Shown: positions 33,401-44,683 of the stretch, piece after piece
How the letters are laid out: each line of letters opens with the position of its first letter
Numbering within the stretch: position 1 is the first letter of the stretch
Origin: Lasioglossum baleicum
Lineage: Eukaryota; Arthropoda; Insecta; Hymenoptera; Halictidae
Length of the DNA stretch: 64,000 bases
Direction of reading: 5' to 3'
Assembly (NCBI RefSeq): GCF_051020765.1
Contig: NC_134935.1
Span: 5,457,579 to 5,521,578, forward strand
Made by a program: the position numbers and the translations under genes
Notes under the pieces: generated by a model
What the model was told of the DNA's origin: nothing
The model's input: the letters and a program-made list of their open reading frames with translations, nothing else
Database searches by the model: none

Positions 33401-36105
33401 ATTTGCGAGTATATGTGCAACGAATGTCCGTCGAAATAATTAGCTAACAAAAGGAAAATGCATTCTGACAACACAGGAAGCAACTTCGGAATCGTGTGAC
33501 ATAAAGGAAAAGTTTCATCGGCGACACCGGCGTTGGCAAGCATGCTAAATGTTTCGGGGATTTCAACATCCACCGGGTAGACAATGCAATTCTTCGTGAA
33601 CAAGTTTAGACATCTGTTCATTCGAATAGTCGTTGAATAAAAAGAATTACATCTAATCGAAATAGGATATGGGGCGTCAATGGAATAATCTTATAACGAC
33701 AAGAACTGTATCAATTGATAATAAAAGTAAACGGTGTATAAACATTTTCATCTGTCCGTGTTAGTCCGTCCGCAACAAATTATAACAAAATCAACTTGTT
33801 CGTGACAAGTAACGCATGTAATCGGCACGTACGACCAGTAATCATTGTGTCGGTCGGTATTAAAGCTGAAGTTGCTAATTAAATAATCTTTAGAATGCGC
33901 ACAATGCAAGGCACGGCGTAATTTCTGGATCGCAATAAAAATCAAAAGAATGTTTGGTACATATAAAAAGAAGCTGAAAGCATGCAATAAGCACGCAAAA
34001 TACATTTTCGATCGTAAAAGAATGAAATTCGAGAATTCGGTTAGTACGCATGCTCTTGAAATTCAAGTAACTGATGTCTCTGTTTGTCATTCTACTTAAT
34101 GAAACAAATCTTAATAACCGTATAGAATTATCTACTTTTAGATAACGTTGTCTGCTAACCGTTACATACTGTCTTAGAAAATACAGAAAAATTCTGCAGT
34201 ACGATCAGAGTCTGCAAAGATTAACACAAATACAAGAATACATTTTATTTACAGTGGTGAACAGATACACGACCGCGTTATTTATTTGTATTATTTTAAT
34301 ATTCAACAGCAATGTATTCTTCGAAGTTTTACGATATAACCCAACGATGAATCGAATAATTTTGTAGAGAATGTAGCGTGTTAGATGACGTTTCAACGGG
34401 CATATTCAGATAGTTCGGTGAAATACTTTCAGCAAGGGGTAGTAGACGTTATTCGAAATCGATAGTGTAACGTTTTTGCAACGATCGGGTGTAAGCGCGA
34501 AAGAAATGATTGCACCGTTTTAAGCACAAAGAGGAGGACACCAGTGTTTCGAGAATTCTCTGATAAAAATATCCTACCCTTAGGATAACCCTGTTAATAT
34601 CCGAGGCACGTCGGAGGATCGAGCCCCGATGCGTGGCCAGGCGAAACAACGTGGATGAGGAACGATTCACAAATGATGAGTTTTTCCTGCGTAAGACCGG
34701 AAATTGTATCGTTAGAAGACGATCGGTTGGTCTCGCGTTCGCCGTAGAATTCTGTGCGCACTCATACAAAAAAGGGACTTGAAACACGCGACGATCGGTT
34801 GACGTGTAACTGCCGAATGACGGAATGACATGACAGCGTAGCAAGCAGCGCCGCTCGTACCGAGCTGGTACTGATCTGGGAAAGCAGCTATGGACGCCGC
34901 TTGCTGCACGTGTGTCTACACGTGTGTATATACACTCGTTCCGAGTCAGTGTATTAGAAGTAGAGCAGACTGTGTCGATCCAGCGTACGACGACCTTACA
35001 AGGGGGCCACATAATATTAGGTTGTAAGTTGTAATATATGAATCAAAGAAAACGTTGAAAACGTCACTGTAAACTTCTTGAAAAAAATGTGTGGAATCCA
35101 ATGATTGCTATTTTGATTAAAAATATTTATTACTGAAAATGTTGTGTTCATTTAAAATCCATCACAAATTCTAAGCTAGGCGCAGTCGGTGGCGCAGCAT
35201 TTCGAAAATTGTCCTTGTTCTCCCCTTAGCCAGCCTTGTTGAAATTCGTGATTATCGATACTATTCAAATACTCGGTTTAATTGATGACTGATCCGTGGG
35301 AATGGGTATATGGCTTATTTACGATGGTAAAAATAATGCAGAAGAAATCGAAAAATCAATACTCTTATACGCGCAAGAATATTATTCTACTTTCTAGCGT
35401 AGTTTTAACAAGTTATGGATCGAAAGACTTATTTGTGGCCTTCAATGGGGTGAAAATTTCAGATTGCGTTAGAAATAAAAATATTCGAATTTATGGGGAC
35501 AGTATGTATATTGTAAAAGTGAATGCATTCAACGAATCATTCACTCACTCAAAATAAATACACAATGGTAAATATAACTTTCAATATCTTATTGATTGGA
35601 TATGCCATAAATATTTTATACGATAACGGAGTACGCGAGTAATGAAATGAAATAATCATTGGTTGTTCAATTTTCCCACTTACTGAATTAGTGTAGCCGT
35701 GTTTAATCGAACGATATTATACAGTTCGTTGACATTGCTCTATACTCGCATCTATTGTATACAATACAGTTTCACGAAATGTTTCCTTTTCAAAGTGAAG
35801 TATATAGTTTTCTGCAGAAAATGAACCGTCATCAAGGGCTATTTTGATGGCAAGGGATATCTGTAAAGAATAATTATGAAAAATTCATACGAAAGTGTTT
35901 TCCAGATAGACTCGATTAGGCTAAATTCTTCACTAAAATAGTGTTGAGAATTAACCGGATCTTTGCGATAGAATATTGAATTCAGCAGTTGTTTAAAAAA
36001 GTAATTCTAATTATATGCGTTACTGCTGTTAAAGGAATGCGTTTTGTTTCCGTAATGAGTACAGTAATCTCCGTTTAATAAACATACATATAGATAAATG
36101 CGGGA

Positions 36106-36720
36106 CTAAAAAATGACGCGAGATCCCATGTTGCGGGATTGTAATTTGCAATCCCTACCCACTACCTTTTCATCATAATATAGATACGGTACTGTTTTGG
36201 ACGCGCGTGCGCGAGAAATCTTCGCCAATATTTCAGCACTGCGCCGCGCCGTGTAGGGAAACTCTGCATACATAATTATAATAGTGCTGAATGCGGTGAG
36301 TGCCGAGATATTGGCCAAAATTTCTCGCGCAGGCGCGTCCAAAACAGTACCGTATCTATACATATGATGAAAAGGTAGCGGCGTATCGATATTGGCGGGA
36401 AAGTACTGAAACAATCTGTTCCGGACAAAGAAGACTACAGGACGAGAGACGCCAAACGACACGGGACATTCAAAAGAAAACGTTTGAGTTGAAAAAAATT
36501 CGAAAATCTCATAAAAAATAATGCAATTTAACCGATGTCCTATGTTCAGAATTAGTGATAATAACTTTAAATATATGTGACATGCGACGTTCTTCCTTAC
36601 AACCACAGATATATTCATTTTTCACAATCAAATTTTAAAAAATTTTACAGGGTGACCAAGCTACCCTATTCTATCGAGATTTTACTTTACTGAAGCTAAA
36701 ATCGCCGCGCATGCGCGAGG
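36106..36720. mobile_element. Inverted-repeat copy related to the 17.4-kb hAT element
   Basis: The arms 36161-36240 and 36300-36382 are inverted copies (ACCTTTTCATCAT, ATAGATACGGTACTGTTTTG, GACGCGC.TGCGCGAGAAAT). The outer right block near 36390-36430 (ATTGGCGGGAAAGTACTGAA) matches, in reverse complement, the interior of the element at 17370-17718. 36655-36720 (CTGAAGCTAAAATCGCCGCG) matches its left subterminal region. Ends and target duplication are not clear, so it is probably several rearranged fragments. Confidence 0.6.
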
Positions 36721-36910
36721 AAACTGGCCAATATCCAATATCCACCAATATCTGAGCGTTGCGCGGAACAAGAGCAAACAAGAGTCACTGAACGTTTGTG
36801 ACGTGTACTCATGTGTGTATATCAGTGTATATGTTGAATCGATTGGATCAGTCATCTGAACGGCGGTAATTTGTGTACCATTCAAGAGTGCCGCGTTAAG
36901 ATAACCTCCG

Positions 36911-38721
36911 ATGGATAGCATAAAACCGGCAGAAAATGTCTCGGGATCTGTCAAAATTATCTGTCCATCGACGGAAGAGCTGAGCGTGATCACGAACAAC
37001 GTCAAGTGTGCGAAATGTGGTCTTGTATTTCAAAACGAGCCACGATATCGATTGCACGACCTCAAGGTGCATCAGCGTAAAAATCTAGATAAAATAGCTA
37101 AAGAAAGTGTCGAATATCGTTGCCCTGTCGAATCCTGTGTTTACGCACCGAATGCCGAAAGACATTTCACTAGCATGAAGTATCTTAAACAAGTAAGTAT
37201 CGTCGTCAAAAATATGCAGCAACGTTGATTACATGATGTAACTTACTATTCAAATGTATATTTAGCATTATCTTAAAGTACACGCAAAGAAAACGTATGC
37301 TTGTACTCGTTGCGAGAAAAGTTTCTCCACTGAAGCAGCCAAAGAAGGTCATACCAGAGTATGTGGAATCGAATACACATGTTCTTGTTCCAAAGTTTAC
37401 ACTTCTTACGAAGCGTTACTGACACATGCGAAACGATCTTTGCACACCATAAATGACAAATATAAAAATTCATCTAGGTAAGCTGGTTATATAAAACAAA
37501 GCTAAGTTTTTATCACGACTATAGTATTAATTTATATCACAATCTGGTTACTTTCGCAGACGTACAAATTCAAAAACAGTTCGTTCGATTCTACAAATTA
37601 ATCCGACCGGTATAAATAAGCTAATTACGATCCTACCGATAAATCAAAATGAGAATAACGTATCGAATAATAACAACAACGATACCAAGCAGAAAATTAC
37701 TATGGACGTTGGTGTACAGACAGATGAGTATAAGAGAAATAAAAGGCTATCGAGTCCATTGAAACATATTAATGGTCATTATCAGAATGGAAAACGTGGT
37801 GTATCTAAGCAGACGCAGACAAGCATTTCTCAAAAAGTTCGACAGAACGTTATGTCTATGGAGACACAGACCACAGATGCTTCGAGAGTACTTAAAAATT
37901 CACTGAAGATTCAGAAACGTAAAAAAAGTTCTGTGTCGCAGAATCCTGATTATACACTGTTGAAAGAAGACCTGAATCTTGGAAATTTTACATCTCCAAA
38001 CTTATTTCCTAGTAGCCCATTGCCGCTTCGTCACGATGTTGGTTTGCAAGACTTTTGGGAAGAGAAGAGTACCTCGGGTACTCAAACGATACCTGAAAAA
38101 GACATGTTCGAAGTTTTAAATGACAATGTCACTCAAACAGATTTCGAGACGTTTTATGAGCATAGTACAAATCCACTGATACAATGTACTCCGAAGAGTA
38201 CAGTTGCTCTGATGACTTTACCTTATGTGGAAGAAACATCCACGACTGTTGAAGGCTACTCATTTGTATCTTCGAATAGTATATCAAGATCGGATCCGAT
38301 GCTTATAGATAAAACTTTCGACGATAAGTTCAGTAGCATAGAGACTCAGACCGAACAAGATTACTCGGAACCGTTTTTCGATTCGGATACCTTAACTAGA
38401 TCGTTTGCATTAAGTTCTAACATTGAAACACAAACAACAAACAATCTAGATAATATGGAACAGTTGTTGTATAGTAATACATGCACGCAGACATGTAACG
38501 AAATACTACCGCCCGACTTAGGATTATCTAATATTCAGACGCAAACAGCATGGACTCAACTCGAGGATACTACTGTTTCTACCGAAACGCAAACAAAGTC
38601 GTTGATATGCGAAACTGGATGCAACATTTCAATGGGTGCATGTCGCTCCTGGTTAAGTACACAAACTAGTCATACCGAAACACAAACCGACTTACTTAGT
38701 ATGTTTGCAGGTCTTCAATAA
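36911..38721 (+). CDS. ATMIN: ASCIZ/ATMIN zinc-finger protein with LC8-binding TQT array, 551 aa
   Basis: Nuclear transcription factor that in flies and mammals activates the dynein light chain LC8 gene and is restrained by binding LC8. Three exons: 36911-37192, 37266-37477 and 37560-38721, phases 0 and 2. The N-terminal half has about four C2H2-like fingers: VKCAKCGLVF...RLHDLKVH; YRCPVESC spanning the first intron to HYLKVH; YACTRCEKSF...EGHTRVC; and TCSCSKVY...THAKRSLH. The C-terminal half is disordered and contains eleven TQT motifs (for example KQTQTS, METQTTD, VTQTDF, IQTQTAW, SHTETQTDLL) plus GVQTDE, the LC8-binding signature of ASCIZ. A polyadenylation signal AATAAA lies at about 38772. 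It is the first gene of the compact 36.9-50.3 kb block. No other family combines these fingers with a TQT array. Confidence 0.92.
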
Positions 38722-40474
38722 TGAGGTATTGATTTTATTATTTCTTTTCTCTTTATACTGAACAACAGTATAATAAATAATATTTATGAAAAATATTTTA
38801 TGCACTTGGTATTATATAGATTAAAATGAATTTTTTTTATGTTGTTGTTTCATACTTTGGTATTTTGTATATTTTATTACAAACTAATTATTATTTGAGT
38901 TCCTGTGTACGTGCAATCTGTTCATGAAATATGTGCATAAATCAAAATACTGTATTTTCTTGAAGAAAATGATTAGTTTTTAAATTTACTGTGTTACACA
39001 GCATTCGCACTGCCACAATTTTAAAATATAATTTATATACATATGTATGTGTTGCCGGAATAAAAAAATACACATTGCAGGCAATGTAATTCTGTTATAT
39101 GTAACTTATTAATAAATCTGTTAATTTGAAAACTGTTTCGCAAGTAGTATGTATCATTAATTCTCATTTTAAACTTTAAGGGGGCAGATAAGCCTTGAAA
39201 AGTTTCTTATTATATATATATATATTCCTTTGTGTTATTTTCAAACTTCAAGAATCATTTTAACTGATTTGACGACATTGACAATAATTTCAAATTTCGA
39301 TAATTGAAAATCGTAAGAATAAAATAAATACCGCACATTAGAAAACATTCTTCAGTTGTATTAATGTACAAATTAAATACTTTTACATGCATATTATAGG
39401 TGTGTAAAACATATTATTAGAATACTAGATTGTACCTTTGGAGTTTTCTGTTTTAATGATTTTTTTATCTGTTTGTAAGACGAAGTTATAATATTTCAAT
39501 TCAAATATATGAAATTGTTTTGTGTGTCGTATGCAAAGGCAACCTTTTAAAAACCCGATTCTTTATGTTTGCGTGTATACGTGTGTGTGTCCGTGTATAC
39601 AATATATATATATATGTTTATATATAGGATGTATTCTCCGAGATTGACCACCATTTTTCAAGTCTATCGGATAGTCTTTAAAAGAAATGTTTGGATCACA
39701 AGTATGTTTAAACGTAGGTTCAACAAACAGAAACTGGCTGAACAAATAAAAGTAATAAACAGATCTAACATCTTGTGAAGTTAAGATCGCCTTGATTTTT
39801 TATATGTAAACAAATTTTAGCAAATATTTCAAATTCAAATGTGTAGCACACCGAAGAATGTGATTAACTTTGGAAACATTTCTTTGGCAGATTATCGGAA
39901 ATATGTACCTGAAAACTGATGGTTACTCTTAGAGGATACATCCTATATATCATATAGCACTTAGAAAAACATATTTAACCGTTGATTCGTTATAATTACA
40001 ACCTTACTTAAGAGATTCGCATTTTCCAAGACTCAAGAGTCATGTACCCCCTTAAATAGAAAAATACATGGAGGATCTTGTCTGTTTGAAATCTAATTAC
40101 CTAGCTGATGGTATTAACATATACAAAGAAATGGAACATGTTATATGAGACTGTACACGTAACATTAGTTACAATGACCATTAAAGTAACGTTTCTCTTA
40201 ACAATTACATTGGAATAGTACTGTGAATCCCAACCAGTGCTTTGCATTTATGAATCTCTGACAAAGCGTATGTATAAAAGTTAAAATCTTTAATGCTATT
40301 CTGCGAGTCATATCGTGATGAATCCATCGTAAACCACATTTTTATGCATGTTTGTTGTTCAGAATTAAAATTACATTTATGTTATATGAACAAGCATTCA
40401 CATAAACGTAATTAATGACAAAGCAATGATGAAAACTGAAACATTTTAAATAAGATTCGAAACGAAGATACCAT
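38722..40474. other. AT-rich intergenic stretch
   Basis: 3' flank of ASCIZ. Simple-sequence TA and TG tracts occur near 39215 and 39570-39625. Open frames here are short and of low complexity. No gene or element could be recognised before the hairpin at 40475. Confidence 0.4.
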
Positions 40475-40585
40475 GGGTCCATTCCGTTGCACGCATAATG
40501 CGCATACACTGTATAGTGTAGTAGAAGAGTCTCTATGCATACACTATACAGTGTATGCGCATTATGCGTGCAACGGAATGGACCC
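40475..40585. repeat. Perfect 46-bp-arm inverted repeat, 19-nt loop
   Basis: The left arm 40475-40520 (starts GGGTCCATTCCGTTGCACGC, ends CACTGTATAGTGTA) is exactly the reverse complement of the right arm 40540-40585. No mismatch was found over 46 bp; the loop is 40521-40539. Smaller palindromes (ATGCGCAT; TACACT..AGTGTA) are nested in each arm. It lies about 345 bp beyond the ENTR1 stop on that gene's 3' side. It could be a small-RNA precursor, a recent palindromic insertion, or a young foldback MITE. No target duplication is obvious. Confidence 0.9.
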
Positions 40586-40929
40586 CAGATAATTACAAAA
40601 TCGAACTAATTTAGTAGTTAATGTATTAGAAAGGCGTGCTTCATGAAGCAAGGTAGTAGTTTTACAAATGTTTGAAAATTTGGGACTGACCGTGATTCGA
40701 AATACGAAGCTACCACTAACACATGTAGATACAACAAACATAAATGTGGATATCGTGCAATTGAATCGGATCACTAATCGACTCCAGAAAGAATACTCAA
40801 CGCAGACGCGTGAGCTCCAAGGAACTTATTAGCATCGGCTGGGACGTATATAGGAGAGAAAGTGACACAAGGGGTAGTGTACAGACAGAGGAGTACATAA
40901 AACTGTATTAAAGTGCAGGACCAGCAGCT

Positions 40930-42854
40930 TCATGAGCCATCTTTATCAAAATCTGATAGAAAATCTTTGGTCCAGTCTTCTATCTTATCTACATTTTCAA
41001 GCGTCGAAGCTAGTACTCTTAAATTGTCCACGCCGGACATTAGCTGTCTGCAAATATGTTAACGTACAATATACAATTACAATTTCTTTTTATAGAGAAG
41101 TGTGTTGTGTTACAAGCAAAATGTATTCTTACCTTAACGATACTTCTGCCGATGAAGCAGCATTTCTTAAATCATTCGCTAACCTTCTTACTGTTTGATT
41201 TACATTCGGAGAATCACATTGTACTCTACGTCCCATTCCTGTTCGGGCTTTAAGCTCCTCATTCTCCAACCTTAAAACTTTAATTTCTCTTTTTAACGAC
41301 GTGATAGTGCTCTCTGCATTTATAGCTCTTCGCTGTGAAGAAAAAGGTTCAAACAAGGTATAAACATGATCAGGGACTTCTACCGAAATGTAAAATACAT
41401 TGTGTTTCAGTTTTGGTACAGCCTTATCAGTATCAAAATCATACCGATTTTAAGACCCGGAATATAATCCTATACTCACTGTACTACGTTTTAAAGTATC
41501 TTCAACCTGTTCCCTAGCTTTCTCAAGGTGAGCTATTTCTTCCTGTTCTATGTCCCTTCTCGAGGTCAGTTCCGCTTTTAATATTTGTATTCTACAACAA
41601 ACATAACAGATATAAATCATGCAATTATGTTTGATTTGTATCAGCACGTTTAGGCTTACCTTTTAGATTTCTCATTAATTTCTTTTCTTGCTTGTTCTAG
41701 CTCGTGACGTAATCTTTCATTTTCTAACAATAGCTGTAAGAAATTTTCATTCTCGTCAATGAAACAGATTTATCGATTAAAACAGAGTTTATAGAAATCA
41801 TACCCTTATTTCTGTGGAATCCACGCTATTCGAAACAGGGCCAGAGTCTGCAGAGATTGTTGTTTTATTATGAATAGGTCCGTCGTTTAAAAAATCTGGT
41901 AAAGACTTTGGAACGCTTGCTTCGCTAGGTCCTGCGCAATCTCTTGCCGCAATGGTTAGACCTGACTCAGGCTCTGCCCCGAGTATTGGTAAATCTAATG
42001 GAAACCCTAGACAATAAATGATATGTGTAAAATCTCTTGTGTGTCCATGATCATTAAAGAAAATCAAATATTTCATATTTACCTGACGATGCTGGACGTT
42101 CTACATTTCCTGTACTAGATCTATCGAAGATAGGTAAATTTAAATGGGCAGAACAACTGGCATTTGGCGGAGATTGGTTACTAGGAGGTAACGTCTTATT
42201 TATACTTCCAGTCAGATCGAAAGATATATCGTATAAAACAGGTTCGATCTCTTCCGGTTCGTTTCTAACTCTATTCTGTCTCAGTTCTACGCTGTTCAGC
42301 GTGAAGTCTGGCAGATTATCGACGTCCGATGTATTTTGTTGACTGACTTCGTGGTTCAAGTAACACTGTTCTAGAACCAGATGATCTTGCACAAAGTCTG
42401 GTAGTTCTGTCGGGTTGCAGGAATAAACCTTAGAATCCTTTTCTAGTTTATTGGGACTCGGTGGCGGGGAAGTGTAAACCTTTGGACGAGCTCCGCCAAC
42501 ATAGTAGTCGTTCTTTAGAAAATGCTTAAAACTGAATGGATTCTCCTCGCGTCGCGACACGTCTTGTCCTAGAAGAGAAAAGGGAAACAAAAAAAACGAA
42601 AAATAAGATAATACTTAAAGCCAAATGTTAGATAAGTGCTATGATAAATATAGCGAAATCTAACCTGGTTGCGGATCTGTTTCGGTGTCTCTTCTGTTGT
42701 AATGTTCTTTCGGTGGTGGTGTCTTTCGAAATCCCGCTTCGTCATCTTCTTCGGAAGACGACGACGACGAGAACTTCGCTTCGGAGAAGTGCCATCTCAC
42801 TTTCTTCGATCTGAACCGAGGACATTCATTCTTTTTTGGACGATTCGCCATCAT
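40930..42854 (-). CDS. ENTR1: ENTR1/SDCCAG3-like endosomal trafficking regulator, 460 aa
   Basis: Coiled-coil adaptor; in mammals it controls endosome-to-membrane recycling, cytokinesis and ciliogenesis. Seven minus-strand exons: 42854-42665, 42568-42083, 42006-41804, 41733-41660, 41591-41480, 41332-41133 and 41047-40930; all phases agree. The N-terminal 290 residues are polar and probably disordered. They include an acidic Ser run (SSSSSSEEDDE) and NPFSFKHFLKND...YVGGARPKVY, the conserved ENTR1 entry motif, followed by LPDF repeats. Residues about 294-400 form a coiled coil (LLLENERLRHELEQARKEIN; REIKVLRLENEELKAR). The tail (QLMSGVDNLRVLASTLENVD) matches the family's C-terminal block. 460 aa is close to the human 435. 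It starts 530 bp from, and divergent to, the ALR gene, so they may share a promoter. Confidence 0.8.
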
Positions 42855-43383
42855 CTACACGGAGGATCAACTTTACCGACAATCGTATCATTTGCGGTGC
42901 AGTCAAAACTGCACTTGACATTTGTCACCCGCTGACTGCGCTCGGATCAGGTTAGTCGCGCGACTTTTTTCTCCTGTCTTCTTTTTCTCGACGTTTTACT
43001 TCACTCTACGCGAACGTGGGAGAAATGCATCCCCTCGGCTCTACTTCTATTTCGTAACGCGAAGTATTTATTGTGTGCGGTCCCTTATTTGAAACGAACT
43101 AGCGAAGGTGTTACGTATACAGGTATATATTATATCGATGTCATGTGGACACACTTATAGTAAGTTTTTACTAATTGTGATTCATTTAGATAATATACGT
43201 TATCGTATATAGATCTATAGTGTGTAGAGATCAGCTGAAATATTTCATGTTCACGTATGCCGAGTTATGTTTTCAACGCATATACTTACTTATTCATTCG
43301 GCAGGTTATTAACCACGTGAGAATACTGTTCACCGCAATATTTTATTAACGTTTTTACGGATGTGTACGGTGACTTTAGCACA
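42855..43383. promoter_or_regulatory. Divergent promoter region of ENTR1 and ALR
   Basis: 529 bp between two start codons facing away from each other. The ENTR1-proximal part is GC-richer, including a short stretch around CTCTACGCGAACGTGGGAG. No TATA box or known site stands out, and bidirectional use is inferred from layout only. Confidence 0.4.
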
Positions 43384-44453
43384 ATGTCAACTGAAAAACC
43401 ATGTCGTGCGTGCACAGACTTCAAAACGTGGGCAAAAATTCAAAAGAAAACGTTCGAGTCTGAAAAGGTATAACCAAAGTTTTTTCTTTTTTTAAATTCG
43501 AAGTTCTGAGAAGATGATTGTTAAGTCTGATTTAGAATATATGGATTGCTCGTAATTACAAAACTGGTCTAAGTCAAAATTTTTACAAAATGAGTTCATG
43601 CAGAATAAACATTTTCAATCTAAATTGCAACAAACTAGAGTGAAATAGAAATTTATTTTCTTTCTTATAATATGTAGTAAGTTGAAAATAATATAACAGT
43701 ATTCTTGAATTCTTCTAATGTGTTCACTATTTTAAATTACACTTACTCATTGTTGTCATAAATTCATAAAGATCCGCTGTCTAATATTAGCATACACTTT
43801 AAAAGTGGTTGAATACAACAACTTGCAAGAAACTCAAAAACATGAGAACAAACTGGTATCAATGAATGACGTAATTTCTAATAGTTAAAAAAAAAAATAG
43901 TCTGTATTATACAAGTAGGTTGCAGAGGTCTCAAAAATTTATTCTTCCCTGACAGCGTGTAAATAGTACAAAATATATTACATAATTATATGAAATAGTA
44001 TACAAGTTGATATCCGTATTGCTATTTGAGTTGATGTATGTCTTTCGTTTGTAACAGGAATCTGAGAAAAAGCAGGAGAAAAATCAATCTGTAAATATTA
44101 AGGGTAGGCGTAACGACTGTCCTTTGGATAAGGATGAATTAGGCTCTAAAACATGGTCGTTCTTACATACCATGGCAGCATATTATCCGGATCAGCCAAG
44201 CGAAGCACAAAAGTCAGATATGAAACAGTTCTTTTACTCATTTTCTCAGTTTTATCCTTGTTATGTATGCGCTGAGGATTTAAGGGAACAGTTAAAACAA
44301 TCTCCGCCGCAGACAGACACGCAAAGTACATTGAGTCGTTGGCTTTGCGACGTACATAACGAGGTAAACAAGAAAATTGGAAAACCAAAATTCGATTGTA
44401 ATCTTGTCGATCAGAGATGGAGAGACGGATGGCTTGATGGATCCTGCGACTGA
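43384..44453 (+). CDS. GFER: ALR/GFER (Erv1-type) FAD-linked sulfhydryl oxidase, 159 aa
   Basis: Mitochondrial intermembrane-space oxidase that re-oxidises Mia40 and passes electrons to cytochrome c. Two exons, 43384-43467 and 44058-44453, phase 0. The N-terminal CRAC (7-10) is the shuttle Cys pair of the long form. The Erv domain follows: CPLDKDELGSKTWSFLHTMA with FAD-binding WSFLHT (61-66), active-site CxxC in FYPCYVCAEDLRE (Cys 96 and 99), WLCDVHNEVN, and FDC near the end. The structural pairs Cys 125-142 and Cys 49-158 are inferred from the family. The x-x of CxxC is Tyr-Val, whereas human ALR has Glu-Glu. It ends RWRDGWLDGSCD, like the human protein. The intron carries a MITE (about 43580-43783). 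The gene is convergent with TMEM145, whose stop is 230 bp away. Confidence 0.96.
43580..43783. mobile_element. MITE copy in ALR intron (TAGACTGCGG family)
   Basis: The right end CATAAAGATCCGCTGTCTA is well kept. The left end is eroded (TTCATGCAGAATAAACATTT where the family has TTTATGCAAAATAAAA). The interior GTGTTCACTATTTTAAATTA resembles the 21.4-kb copy. Confidence 0.65.
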
Positions 44454-44683
44454 TAATGATTTATGATCTCTCGTGGCTTGAAAAATGTTTAAAAGTGACC
44501 TGTATGTGATATAAAATAATTATGTAAGTTGATTGTTAATAACTACTTCTCGGATAGGAGTAGCAATCCTAAATAACAAGTAAATTCGTATTTATGTTTA
44601 CAAAGTATAACAAGAATATTAATAAAATAGAATTATATCGTGTGATCATAGTTACATTAATTATTACCTGTTTTAGAGTGTAG

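Larger units (their letters stand above)
29442..36105. other. 7-kb gene-poor interval
   Basis: Upstream of the ATPase gene and of ASCIZ. Contains MITE copies (30535-30713, 32119-32281, about 32987-33170), a diverged foldback arm (31886-31996) and a dispersed repeat (33190-33400). A minus-strand open frame at 33361-33621 (ETFSMLANAGVADETFPLCH) is protein-like in composition but unrecognised. A GC-richer block at 34450-35010 is open for 187 codons on the minus strand without any family signature. Neither is called as a gene. Confidence 0.4.

Noticed and set aside
33361..33621. Minus-strand frame with protein-like composition
   Set aside because: Unrecognised, no signal peptide or domain, adjoining a repeat; splice sites are not convincing.
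34449..35012. 187-codon open frame on the minus strand
   Set aside because: No signature, many rare-residue runs, GC-richer block open in more than one frame; no splice or conservation evidence.
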